Assembly (NCBI GenBank): GCA_013398015.1
Contig: VZRR01004509.1
Span: 1 to 64,000, forward strand
Length of the DNA stretch: 64,000 nt
Source of the DNA: Oreocharis arfaki
Taxonomy: Eukaryota; Chordata; Aves; Passeriformes; Paramythiidae
Direction of reading: 5' to 3'
The notes beneath the pieces are model-generated. The model had not been told where the DNA came from, ran no database searches, and saw only the letters and a list, made by a program, of their open reading frames with translations. Positions 53,573-63,811 of this stretch are shown one piece after another. The position numbers were made by a program, and so were the translations under genes. Numbering within the stretch: the stretch's first letter is position 1; each line of letters opens with the position of its first letter.

Positions 53573-53605
53573 TCCTCTCCTCTCCTCTCCTCTCCTCTCC
53601 TCTCT
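53573..53605. repeat. (TCCTC)n pentanucleotide microsatellite
   Basis: Six and a half uninterrupted copies of TCCTC on the plus strand, a pure pyrimidine/purine array. Uninterrupted units suggest it may vary in length between individuals. Confidence 0.95.
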
Positions 53606-56424
53606 AATGTTATCTACTGTAGTTACACTGTACAAAAAATTAATTTCAGTCCTCTATAGAATTTCTAACTGTGAGCATCCCTCCTGGACCCTCTTCCCTT
53701 AGGGTTGTTAGTTCATGTATGCTTGAGAAAATCAACTCTAAATAGACATAGCTGAACTGTTTAGGTAAGAAAATCTGACTTATTAACTACACAACCCCAC
53801 TGGGACTGAGTACCTCTTCTTGCACTCTAACAGGGGTACTGCAGAAGCATTATCTCAGCTTTTCCCAGCCTACTTAAACAGCCCTGAAATCTCACTTAAA
53901 GAATTAAAGGGGGATTTCAAGCATCCTTTAGTGAGGGGTGCATTTTTGCCTTGAATTACCAAACATAACAAAGCTAAGAACTTTGCTATTTTTAGGCATG
54001 TCTGGGGAGAAGATGCCACAGTTCCAGGCGATCCCTATCCTGTCCCAAGGTGCAGTTGGAGTGGCTGTTTTGTTCCCAGCATGCTGCAGCAGCATTGCTC
54101 CCTAACCAGGAAGGTGTCTCAGCCCTGTGAAAGCCATAGGCCTCATATCTTGAGAGCCATCTACTGGCACCTTGTCTGTTATCAACATATTGCAAATCCA
54201 CACACCCTGTTCGCTTTACAGAGCTGGCACGGCGCAGATTTTACATCCTCCTGCTATGATGGAAATAAGAACAATTTAGAGCAGTCTAAGCTCATAAATC
54301 ACCTGCAGGGGATCTCTCGGAGTCCGTCTTGCACCAGACTCCTCCATGCCCTGTCTGCAGCCTGCAGTGAGGCAGTGAATGATGCCGGACAGGGGGTTGC
54401 AGAGAACTTCTCATAATTGCTATGTATTTCTCCTGCACAGAATTTAATGGTGATTGCCTTGCTCCAAAGTTGTGGCAAGTTTTAGGAAGTCAAGGAAAAA
54501 CAAGTGGCAAGGCTGTATTCTGGGCAGTGTGTGCCATTTCCATCGGGAGCCAAAGCCTTTGCCAGTCCTATCCTCGCCCACATGGGATTGAGATCCTCTA
54601 GCAGGGTTGCAGCAGGAGGAGGGTGGACACTCAACCAAGACATCTTGTGCCAGAGGGTCGCGCTTCTCCCAGCAGCGTGGGACCATAGGAAAGCAGGGTG
54701 TGTGCTGTGCCTGGAAAACTCACTGCACAGCGTCTGGGAGCAGAGTGGGGCCAGCAAAGGCACAGATCCCCAGCAGAGAAAAACACAGCTGAGAGGCTGT
54801 GGAGAAGGATGAGTAACTTTGTGGATATCACAAGTGCAGAGGTGTCTTGCTCACCTTCAGTTTGGGTCTCCCAATATTAGATGCAAAATCCACTTTTCAT
54901 ATGTTGGGCAGCAAATACCCAGGATGCCTTCTGTTCATGTGTCATAGACCTTTGAAAAATTACTCTGCCACTATTTTCAGAGTAGATGGGAGTGGTATTT
55001 AGGATTGCACTCTGCCTTTAATTCCTCTTTCTTCAAATGGAAGCTATTAAACTTTCTGGTTAAGAAAGCAAGGAGTTCTGTATTATTCCAGAGCTTTACT
55101 TGATATACTTGACAAATCTTTTTTTTTTTAATAAGTTACCGTTTATATATATAATTTGACATCAATATTTTAGCTAGTAAAGAATCTTCATTTGCATTTT
55201 TTACTGTTTTGAGTTGATATGCCTTCAAATAAAGGTAACTATTATTTAGAAATTGTCTGACTGATCATAAAAAATGTTTCCATCATACACAAGCAATGAC
55301 ATTTTGAATTAAAATTTAATTACATGGAGTGAACTGTTTTCAGGTTTCGACAATACTTCACTGCATTGCTGTTTTGTTTCATTTAAGGTAAAGTTAAATA
55401 CAAGTGTGATAGCTTGCAAATCAGATAGGAGATTAGTGTGGCTTGCTAAGATACTCTCCCTGACTAAGTATTGGTGCCATACATTAAACAGGAGGCAATA
55501 TTCATCTTCCTTAGAACACCATCCCTGTGCTTGTTGTTGGTAGCCTGTTGTGTACAATGTCAGTATTGCCAGAACATCCCTTTCAGATGCTGAGATAGAA
55601 AGTGCCAAATGACATTTTACAAAACTGTAGCTCTTCCAGGCCTCTCTCTTCTCAGATGTGGAATCTGATTTCATAACATCTAAAGCATTATGTTTTGTGC
55701 ATGTGTGTGGCTATGAGTGTGTGTGTGTGTCTGTGTATGCAAAAACTTCTAATGATTTTGACTTCTGATCCAGGTGCAAATCCTTCTTATGCAAATCCTT
55801 CAAGAGCTTTAGCGCTCCTTCTGTTATACTTAATTTTCATTGATGCTCCATTCCTGAGGACAACTGGAAATGCTCCCATGACCCTTCATTCTCTGACCTG
55901 AGACAGGCCAGCTGAAGGCTGTCCACCAGGCTCTCACTGAGTAGCACACAGGACCACACCACCACTCTGGTCACCACTTTGGCACGATACTGTGACAGAG
56001 CAGTTGAACTTATCCCAGTATTTGCCTGGGGTGTGCAAGCGCCCTTTAGTTCCCAAACTCTTGTGTTTAACAGGTGACAATGTCTTTGGGGTCACACACT
56101 GTACCCATGCCATGTGCTCAGGACAGCAGGGACACTCTCAGGAGTGTGGCAGGGATGCCCATGCTGGCAGTGCATGCAGTGGTCAGACACTGCCCATTGA
56201 TGCCTCTGATGAGCAGGGGCACTGTTGCCAGATCTCCATCCCTACACAAAAGGAAAGTATGGGCAGGATGTTATCTGTTAGAATGATTTAGCAATATATC
56301 AGGAGGCACAGAGCAGAGCTTACAGATAAGCGCTGGCACAAGGTGCTGAATACAAAATGATTGTTTATTGTTTCATAATGCATGAAGTAGAGTATCAAAT
56401 TATGTTAGCAGGTGCCAAGTTTAG
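53606..56424. other. Gene-free interval with short GT run
   Basis: No exon is supported. A GT dinucleotide run with small interruptions lies at about 55716-55736. Sequence from 54490 to 54800 is somewhat GC-richer and opens frames on both strands, none with a recognisable domain. A cysteine-rich frame at 55992-56291 matches no family I know. Confidence 0.55.
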
Positions 56425-56560
56425 GAAAGTTATCTTCTCACACAGATCGTGAAGCTCGTGACCACAGGTTCTCCTGGCTGCCATATGTTTGTGTGGTTTG
56501 TGGGCAATTCATGGAAATAAAACCTATTGGGAGCTATTAACCACAGACACTCCCTCTTAT
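56425..56560 (+). mobile_element. Ancient CR1-type LINE fragment
   Basis: Reading 5' to 3': TTCTCACACAGATCGTGAAG, then ACCACAGG, GGCTGCCATATG, GGGCAATTCATGGAAAT and GGGAGCTATTAACCA. These follow the order seen in old amniote CR1 elements: TTCACACAGCGCATAGT, GCCACAGGATGTTG, GAGGCCAAAAG, GACAAATTCATGGA, GTGGCTATTAGCCA. The order is fully preserved while about a third of bases differ, so this is a deeply diverged copy, clearly older than the one at 14230. Similarity fades after about 56560. Confidence 0.65.
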
Positions 56561-59500
56561 CCCTGAGCAGTCCCATCCACCTGCCCTCAAGGCTCTGCTG
56601 GAGACAAGCCAGAAACGGCTCCAGCAACGAGCAGTGCTGCATCTCTCTGAGGCTGGGCTCTCTGCTCTACAGACAGACAGAGTTCAAGTGTTTCTGTTGA
56701 CAGCATTGCCAAGCAGACCCAGGAGGGATGGGTCAGACTGCTTGCGATTTGTTCAGATAAACTATGAATTCCCCTTGGTGGCTTGCAGGAATTGTATCTA
56801 GGTAGAAGGATGCTGTGTGGCCAGTTGAGGTGAGCTGAATGTAACTCCTGCAAGCTCCACTTTCATAGAAGGTGAAGCTAAAAGTTGACTGAGAAATGCC
56901 ATTTGAAAATGCTGGTTTATGTCTGGGTGGTTTTTCTTTTTCATTGAAACTAATTTATTACCTGCTAGGAAGCAAAGCAATCACTGCAATTCCAATGAGG
57001 TAAAGTAGCTAGAAAGACCAAAGGTGTCTTACTAAGGCTGCACTTACTTTTACATTATAATCCTTTCAGGCCCTTTGTCTTAAAAGCAACTCTGGGCAAA
57101 GGAGCCCAACGATAGAAAATGAAAACAAGAAATGGATGTTACATTTCATCAGACAGGAGAAATAGTTCACATGGCCAAGAAGCTCATGTCACTCAGAAAT
57201 TATATCTGCGAATAGCTGCTGTGGGTTTTCTCCTTGCAGGCCCTGATTCTGAATTTCCATTCAATACCGTGCTGGGAAAAGAGCTGCAAAAATAAAGCTC
57301 AAGTATCTCCACAAGAATAAAGTTCCCACCACCACCACATCTTTCTGTATCTGACTCTTGAAAGGGCTGTCAAGCCATTGAATCCATTACAGTGCTGTCT
57401 GTCCTGAGAGATGGAGGTGATTTCTACTGCTGGTAGCAAAATGTCCAGTGCTCCAAACGTGCTCATAAGAGTGAAGTTCTTTGTAAACCAATCATGAAAA
57501 AAGACTGTTAAGTTGGCTAACCCTGGTAGTAAACCAGAGTTACAAATTTCTTCTTCTCCCTTGAAGATGTTTTGTTGCTCTTCAGAAATAAACACCGCTG
57601 AATAACCATGACTTTTTATAAATAATACACTCCTGCCTACAAGCTGCATGAAATGTTAAAATTCCAGAATGGACTATAAACAGATTAATAAACCTTTAGG
57701 ATCCATGCATTTCAATCCATCTATTTAAAACTGAAGGTAAAAGGATCACAGCACTTATTTACGTTTTCCATGCCCTTTGTGCACTTTTTCCTGACATCAA
57801 TTTCATGTACGGAGCAGCACAAAATAGTGCTCCAGTAAAAATTGAAATACTTTGTTCTGTCCCTTGGCATGTGCTGGCAAATTCAGTTGGAAGCAAAGAG
57901 TAACACAAGACAGCTTTTTTGGCACAACAGGTCACCAAAGTAGTGGAATGTTTCAGTCAAAACTCAAAGTGTGAGACATTGCTGAAAGGCAAGTTGTCTT
58001 TCAGGCAAAGCTGGGACCTTTCTTCATCTTTATACATGAGAAGTCTTGCTCTGAAGCAGTTAATTACAATGAAAAATGTGCCATGCTTTTCTCATAACTG
58101 TACATGAATTGTACTTGGATTCCATACTAGTTCCAGGGAACAACAAGAGCCATATCTCTCTCACAAGCAAGTGGGGGGGGAAAGTCTGTCATGATGTAGA
58201 TTAATGTAATCTACTTGTTGTTTATAGACCCAAAGGATCCCTCAGAGCATTAAAAATCCATGTGATATCCAAGAGTGGCATACTTTGCATTGAGATATGT
58301 GATTTAGCTGAAAGCTGTATAAAATCTGTAAAACTGCATGTAGGCAAAGAGCTCCCTACTGCCTGTGCATTCGAGTGAAGCCATGTGTGCTTTTCCTGCA
58401 CACATGAAAAATAGATGATCATAAAATCTGCTTGAGATTCACAAACTTCTGACAGAAACACGTGTCTAGGCTAAGTATGCCAACTTCTGGTCAAATCAGG
58501 CCTGAAAATACACAGACCTGAAATAAGCATTGCTCTTCCATGGTGAGGGGAGAAATTCCAGCTTCATACACAGCAAGTGCATACAGATTCTTGTCCTTCA
58601 CTGATCTTCTGCTGGAATAGGTAACATTCTTTCTGTCTGCCTTGGGTCTTTTAACTGGAAAGCAGGCTTCCAAGCCTTTTCTGGTGGGAACTTTTGAATC
58701 CGACCCACTCGTTTGACAAGAGGACTTACCACTGAAAATTGGTGATCCCCACACTCCATTCTCTTTAGGAGTGACTGGGACCATGTTTGGGCAAGTCTCT
58801 GGTAGGTTTACTAGATTTTTTAATTTTTTTTTTCTTGGGAACTGTGACTAGTGGTGGTAGCTTGCAGTACCTCACACTCTTGTAGCTCTCAGTCTCTCAA
58901 GAATTATGCAGAGTGGGGCTTGGTTGGGGTTTTTTCAATTCTGTAAATGTGTTTCATAAACAGGCTGTAATGTGGTGTCAGCAGGGAAGAGGCTAACTCC
59001 AATGTCCCTTGTACATTTGGTGGGATTTGTTCTTAGCAGCTGTGGAGCATTAGCCCACACTTTTAGTGCGGATTCAATGAAAATGTTGTTCGTTATTAAC
59101 TGAACTGTAAAAACCTTTTTTTCACTGATATTCATGACCAAGATTCCCTTCTTAGGGCCTTTAGAGACATCAGACACAGGACGTAAAGTGTTTTAAAGAT
59201 AAGGATCCATGAACTTAGCTTCATATCTTTGGATAGACAGAGAAGAAAGAGAACGGGTGTTGTGTACCCAGAGCTTGTGTTGCTGAGGGGGTTTTGGTAG
59301 GCTCATCTGTAGCATTTGGCTTCTCCCGGGTTGTGGGAAACTTTTTGGAATCCGCAGCCTCCCAAGAGCAGCATAGCCAAGATATAATACAAGTGTGAAT
59401 AACTGAGGTTGCGTAATTCCTCACCAGTACAGCGTCTCCTGGCCAAGCACAGCAACAGAAGGCATTACTCACAGACGTGGTTACGTGGGACTGGGATCAG

Positions 59501-61177
59501 GTGCAGTCTGGCCCCAGGCCTCCTCTGCCAGCTGCTGCTGCCCAGTCCCAGCTCAAGGAGCGCAGTGCAGAGCCAGGACACACCCTGCCCTCACTTTGAG
59601 ATCTCCCAGGGCCTGAAACATCTCAAACAGCTGCTTGTCAGCTGGGAGCTGATCTCTGAGCGGGTACATGGGGCCTGGCCATATGTACTGGATAAATCTG
59701 CATCGGTATCAGCTGCCCTTGAAGCCCCTCATTGGCCTGTTTCTTGCAGCATAAGCATCTCAAAACTCTGCAGGTCTCAGTAAAGCTCTGCAAGAGATGA
59801 GTCTAAGACTTGAGATGTAGCCTGCCCTCACCACTTACTAGAAGGGCTCTTTCAAGGAGGTTGTGATTATTTTTGCTGCTCATCTGGCATTAGAGTCAAA
59901 TATGTAGCCCCAAGGACTGAACCGGTGGCTCAGTAGCATGACTTCTGTGTTTCAGTGAGGAGATGCTGGTGGCAATTTGTACCTCACACCAGCCTAGTGG
60001 TTTACAAGCAGTAGTTTTTGTGCAGTGGTGAGATGGGATGGGCACATCAGGGAGTACAAGACTGTAGATGTCAGCTAGCCTAAGTGTTGAAGTATAGCTG
60101 GGAATAATGTGTTACTGAGAGATTGTGCATGCAGTGTCGCATTAAGAGGGTAGAATGCTTTAGAGCTAGGACCTACATGAAAAAATGATTGTATCTCAGT
60201 CTCTGCAATTCAGAAGAAAGTGCTAGAGAGCGTAATTGAGAAAAGAGGCTTGTGGATCTAGCCGTCCCTTTTGGAACTGACAGGCGTATTCTTATCTTAA
60301 AAAGAAGTTTTGTAAGTAGAGTTTTTGTATCAACAACAAAAATCTTCTTAAGGAAAGTACCAGTGCTAGTCAGAGCACACACTGTACTACTGTGCTGTAC
60401 GGAGGCTGCCCTTCAGACAGTTTCGGGTTCACAGTTCAGGCATCATGTTGTGGCAATTACAGGACCTCAGGTGGAACTTCCACATCCCAAAGTCTGAAAA
60501 CCAGCATACAAACAGAGGGGCTTCTTCATCGTCCCCAGGCAGTGCCTGTTGTGTGAGTGGCTGAAAATAAAGCAGGGTAATTGTTAGTCATCACCGTGAG
60601 CCTGAAGCTCGGTGGCTGCAGTGCTATACGGCTCTCTGGGGACAACACAGGCCAGAGCCAGGCTCTGCTGCTGGATTTAATGGTACTCTGTGAAGGCTGG
60701 GTACACTTGTGGGATCATCTTGAGCGTGAGTTATTGTGGCAGGAGGGACACATCAGAGAGGGTCTGGCTGCTCGTCTGGGAAAGACTGACCTAGCAGTTT
60801 CATTCCCTGTGTGGTCTGGTTAAACCGGTCCACAGATGAGGCCAGTGGTGCCTGTATGACCTGTAGCTACGTGGAAATGAAGGCAGGTTGGTGTGGAAGA
60901 AGGGAGGAGAGTGGAGGAAAAGAAGAAAAAGGAAACAGAAACTGCAGGCTTTGCTAACTGCAACCAGGGGAATGTAGAGAAGTGAGACCGCACGGAAGAA
61001 CCAGGGAAGTGGGAAGAAGAAACAAAGGGGGAGCAAAAAGATAGGACGGGAGAGAAGGACATTCCCTTGGTGAGGTTTTGTGACTGTGGTACCTGGCCAG
61101 CCAGGACATTTTTGATTTTTAAGCACCTCAGTGATCTGTCAAGAAGAAAGCTGAGTTTTAGCAAGCAATAATGAATA
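56561..61177. other. Gene-free interval
   Basis: No coding exon is supported between the old CR1 fragment and the TMEFF2 CpG island. A run of eight G occurs near 58173. A purine-rich stretch lies at about 60894-60945. The frames at 57299-57649 and 59409-59783 show no family resemblance. Confidence 0.55.
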
Positions 61178-61252
61178 TGAGAAAGAAAAAAAAAAGAAAA
61201 AAAGTTAAAACAAAAAGGAAGAGGGAAGAGGGGGCAGGGGAAATGAAAGGAA
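61178..61252. repeat. Purine-rich low-complexity tract
   Basis: GAGAAAG, a long A run with single G interruptions, then GGAAGAGGGAAGAGGGGG and further purines. It is almost free of pyrimidines apart from a TT and single C bases. It lies about 600 bases before the CpG island. Confidence 0.8.
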
Positions 61253-61859
61253 TGTGGTAGTATACAAAATAACTATCCGAATGGCATAAAAAAGTGAAGT
61301 AAAGAAATAAAAGGAAGGAAAAAAATTGATCTGGCACCAGGTGCTCAGCCAGCAGATGCTCTGTAAGCCCACAGAAGATGAAGGATAAGATTCAGTGCAA
61401 CCACTAGCAGGCAGTAAAAATCAGTATTTTCTTTCTGCTTAGGTCTTGATTAGTAAATAGGAAACCGTAGGCATGGATTTGTGTAGATCTTCATCAGAGC
61501 TTTCGAACCTATTGGAATGTGCAAATTGAGACCCTTTAATTGTAGCAAAGGCTTCTGGAGTACAGATGGACAGAAGAGGTCAATATAGATAGCAGCAGGT
61601 GGGCAGAGCAGGGAGCAGACAGAGATGTACAGGGGAGAAACGAGGCAGAAGAAAACCTGGCTTAGAGCTTATAGAGGAGCTAGACGGGAATTAAAGGAGC
61701 ACGAAGTATTCCTTGGCTCCCGCATACCATGCTCCTATATGAAGGGATAACAAGCAGAAGTACTGGTGTAGGGATTTGTGTGGACTCATCAAAGCATGGA
61801 TGCAGTGAATATGTCAGCCAGTATTTTTAAGGAGCAAGTTCTAAATCTTTAACTAAGGG
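61253..61859. other. Transition from intergenic sequence to CpG island
   Basis: Purine-biased sequence with few CpG dinucleotides and no gene. CpG density climbs sharply from about 61860. Confidence 0.6.
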
Positions 61860-62033
61860 GTCGAAAAGGAGGTCGTATTTTCGGGAACAGCAAACTTCCA
61901 GCAGCTTCTCCTCGCACACATTCGGAGGTCTCTAGGCCCAGAGGGAACCGTACCCTACTCCCGCCTGCAGCGCCCACTCTCGGGGCTCGGCTCTGCGCTG
62001 CCGGAGCCCTCGGGGATGCCGAGCGGCCCCGAT

Positions 62034-62064
62034 GGGCGGAGGAGGGGGCGGAGGAGGGGCAGGG
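62034..62064 (+). promoter_or_regulatory. G-quadruplex motif with duplicated GC boxes
   Basis: Four G runs (62034-62036, 62044-62048, 62056-62059, 62062-62064) are separated by loops of 7, 7 and 2 bases. The first two loops are the same CGGAGGA heptamer, so the unit GGGCGGAGGAGGG is effectively tandem. It provides two overlapping SP1-type GC boxes. Confidence 0.6.
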
Positions 62065-62461
62065 CCAGCCAGCCCAGCCCAGCCCGCCTGCCGAACGCCT
62101 GGCATCCTCCCCGAGCCCCGCGGTCCTGCCCGGCCCGGCCGCTTCGCCGGCGGCTCCCACCGGCACGGGCGGCCGCGGCATCCAACGCCCGTGTTTAGAA
62201 AGCGCTTCCCTGCTGCCGTCTGCAGAAATCGATCCCATATTCTTTTCATTATTCTTCAATCTAACGCGTCCTTGTCTCCCAAGCCGCCGGCCGCCCCATC
62301 CCGGCGGCAGCAGAGCCGCACGTAAAGAGCCGGTCGAGGTGCAGGGGGTCCGATTTACCTGGCGGGTGTCTGTCGGCTTCGCTACGCCCGGGCGCCGAGC
62401 GGTGGCGGGCCCGGAGATGCGCGGAGGAGGGGGCGAAGTTGGGCCGCCCCAGCCCTGCGGC

Positions 62462-62482
62462 GGGGCCGGGGCAGGGGCTGGG
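62462..62482 (+). promoter_or_regulatory. Compact G-quadruplex motif
   Basis: Runs GGGG, GGGG, GGGG and GGG are separated by two-base loops (CC, CA, CT). Short loops and long runs make this a strong predicted quadruplex, about 1.15 kb upstream of the TMEFF2 start codon on the same strand. Confidence 0.7.
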
Positions 62483-62873
62483 CCGGCGGCTCCCAACACC
62501 GACCACGGAGAGAGGGTTAGGGGACACTGCTGCTGCGCTTCTGCCGCCCGAGGAGCGAGGGGAGTCCCCACCGACTGTCCTGGCAACCGCCTCCTAAAAC
62601 TGAAGCCCCGGACAGGAGGGGAGGAGGAGGATGCGCGGCGCAGGGCGCAGCGGGGGAGGCGGCTCCCGCAGCCCCGTGGCACATCGCCGGCTGGAGGCTG
62701 CGGGATGCTGCTACGGGGCTGCGCTCCGCCAGCGTGCCTTAGGTGTGGGGGGCAGAGCACAGCCCTCCGTGCCAGCGTGATGGTGCATTTTCCTCCGGCT
62801 CCGTCGCGGGGATGGTGGGATGGTGCTGCAGCCCGAGAAGACCTTGGCCGCTGCCTGCCGAGGCTGGGCAAGA

Positions 62874-62909
62874 TCTTCCCTCTCTCTCTTCTCCCTGCTT
62901 TCCCCGCAG
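62874..62909 (+). promoter_or_regulatory. Splice-acceptor-like sequence in the CpG island
   Basis: A pyrimidine tract of about 30 bases (CTTCCCTCTCTCTCTTCTCC, then CTGCTTTCCCC) ends in GCAG followed by GG at 62910. This is close to an ideal 3' splice site, upstream of the presumed TMEFF2 transcription start. It could serve an alternative upstream promoter, or be chance in a CT-rich stretch. No matching donor has been identified. Confidence 0.3.
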
Positions 62910-63012
62910 GGAAATGCTCGTTTCTTCCCCTCATCACCTCTCCGGCCCTGTGCCCGCTCCAGACCCTACAGCCGTGACGGTGTTTTATTTTCCTAACGTC
63001 GCATCCGCGCGT

Positions 63013-63023
63013 GATTAAATACC
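63013..63023 (+). promoter_or_regulatory. TATA-like element
   Basis: GATTAAATACC is an AT-rich interruption in very GC-rich sequence, about 30 bases before CCAACTT (63044-63050), a loose initiator match. It lies about 610 bases upstream of the start codon. The true start site is unknown, and the missing 209 bases lie between. Confidence 0.3.
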
Positions 63024-63273
63024 GGCACCCGGGCGCGCGGTTGCCAACTTCAGCAGCGCCCGGGCGTGTGCGGTGTGTGTGTGCGGAGGGTGTCACGGAT
63101 GTCCCCGCCCGCGGGCGCCCTTGCCACCTGCGGCTCGGCGCCGGTCGGGGCCGTCCGCGCACATGTCTGGGTGCGGAGGGGCGCGGAGAGGCGCGAGGCT
63201 GCCCGGCCCGCGCCCCGTCGGGGCCGGCGCATCCCCGCAGCCGGCGGGACGGCGCCCCGGGGCGCAGGGGTGC

Positions 63274-63482
63274 NNNNNNNNNNNNNNNNNNNNNNNNNNN
63301 NNNNNNNNNNNNNNNNNNNNNNNNNNNNNNNNNNNNNNNNNNNNNNNNNNNNNNNNNNNNNNNNNNNNNNNNNNNNNNNNNNNNNNNNNNNNNNNNNNNN
63401 NNNNNNNNNNNNNNNNNNNNNNNNNNNNNNNNNNNNNNNNNNNNNNNNNNNNNNNNNNNNNNNNNNNNNNNNNNNNNNNNNN
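63274..63482. other. Assembly gap (209 N)
   Basis: A run of undetermined bases inside the GC-richest part of the island. It falls in the likely 5' flank or leader of TMEFF2, so leader length and upstream ORFs cannot be fully assessed. Confidence 1.
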
Positions 63483-63544
63483 CCCCAGCGTAGCGCCCGG
63501 CCGCCGCTCGCTGACCCGCTGCCGCCGCCGGCTGGGGCCCCGGG

Positions 63545-63619
63545 ATGCCCAGCGGCTCCGCCGCCCGTCCCTGCCGCCCGCCGCGCCGCCCGGGGGGCAC
63601 GCCGCTGCCGGAGAGTTGA
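63545..63619 (+). CDS. Upstream ORF in the TMEFF2 leader (24 codons)
   Basis: ATG at 63545-63547 with G at -3 (a moderate start context) opens a 24-codon frame that ends at TGA 63617-63619, 11 bases before the TMEFF2 ATG and in a different frame. It is the only ATG between the gap and the main start. The predicted peptide is basic, and rich in Pro, Arg and Gly, with no recognisable function. A uORF stopping this close to the main start would be expected to reduce its use and make translation sensitive to re-initiation conditions. I recall that human TMEFF2 translation is reported to be controlled through leader uORFs and eIF2-alpha phosphorylation, so the arrangement may be meaningful. Confidence 0.45.
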   Translation: MPSGSAARPCRPPRRPGGTPLPES

Positions 63620-63630
63620 GTTAGGAAGTC

Positions 63631-63811
63631 ATGGTGCCCTGGGAGCCCTCCCCGCCCCGGCAGTGCGGCGGCGGCGGCTGGACGCTCTGCGACTGCTGCT
63701 GCTGGCTGCTGCTGCCCGCCGTGCTGCTCGTCCTCGCCCGCCCCGACAAGCTGGCGGCCTTCCCTACCTCCTTAAGCGACTGCCAGACGCCCACCGGCTG
63801 GAACTGCTCCG
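63631..63811 (+). CDS. TMEFF2: TMEFF2 (tomoregulin-2), first coding exon
   Basis: This exon encodes the N-terminus of tomoregulin-2, a single-pass membrane protein with two follistatin-like modules and one EGF-like domain, found mainly in brain and prostate in mammals. Sixty codons plus one base are present. Residues 39-60 (KLAAFPTSLSDC, then QTPTGWNCS) match the mammalian mature N-terminus essentially exactly, which fixes the identity. Residues 25-36 (WLLLPAVLLVLA) are the signal-peptide core, with cleavage expected around residues 41-44. N58-C-S60 is a glycosylation sequon. The start is set by TAG at 63622-63624 in frame upstream and by the strong context GTCATGG. The exon ends in phase 1 at G|GTAAGC (donor 63812). 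The signal peptide differs from the human one: residues 13-16 are four Gly from a GGC run, and 22-24 are three Cys, about three residues longer overall. The follistatin, EGF and transmembrane exons lie beyond the window. Confidence 0.96.

Noticed and set aside
55992..56291. Cysteine- and histidine-rich 99-codon frame
   Set aside because: Cysteine spacing fits no zinc-finger or toxin-like family I know; there is an overlapping frame, and no splice context.
59820..59960. MIR- or tRNA-like words (CACCACTTACTAG; GGTGGCTCAGTAG)
   Set aside because: The order and spacing do not fit a MIR or tRNA-derived SINE, and MIR is scarce in birds.
62339..62977. 212-codon plus-strand frame in the CpG island
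   Set aside because: GC-rich sequence with few stops, no family resemblance, competing frames on both strands.
61849..63600. A 583-codon open frame on the minus strand
   Set aside because: It runs across the 209-base gap, lies wholly in CpG-island sequence where stop codons are scarce, has low-complexity Pro/Arg/Gly/Ala composition, and lies opposite the TMEFF2 5' flank and leader.
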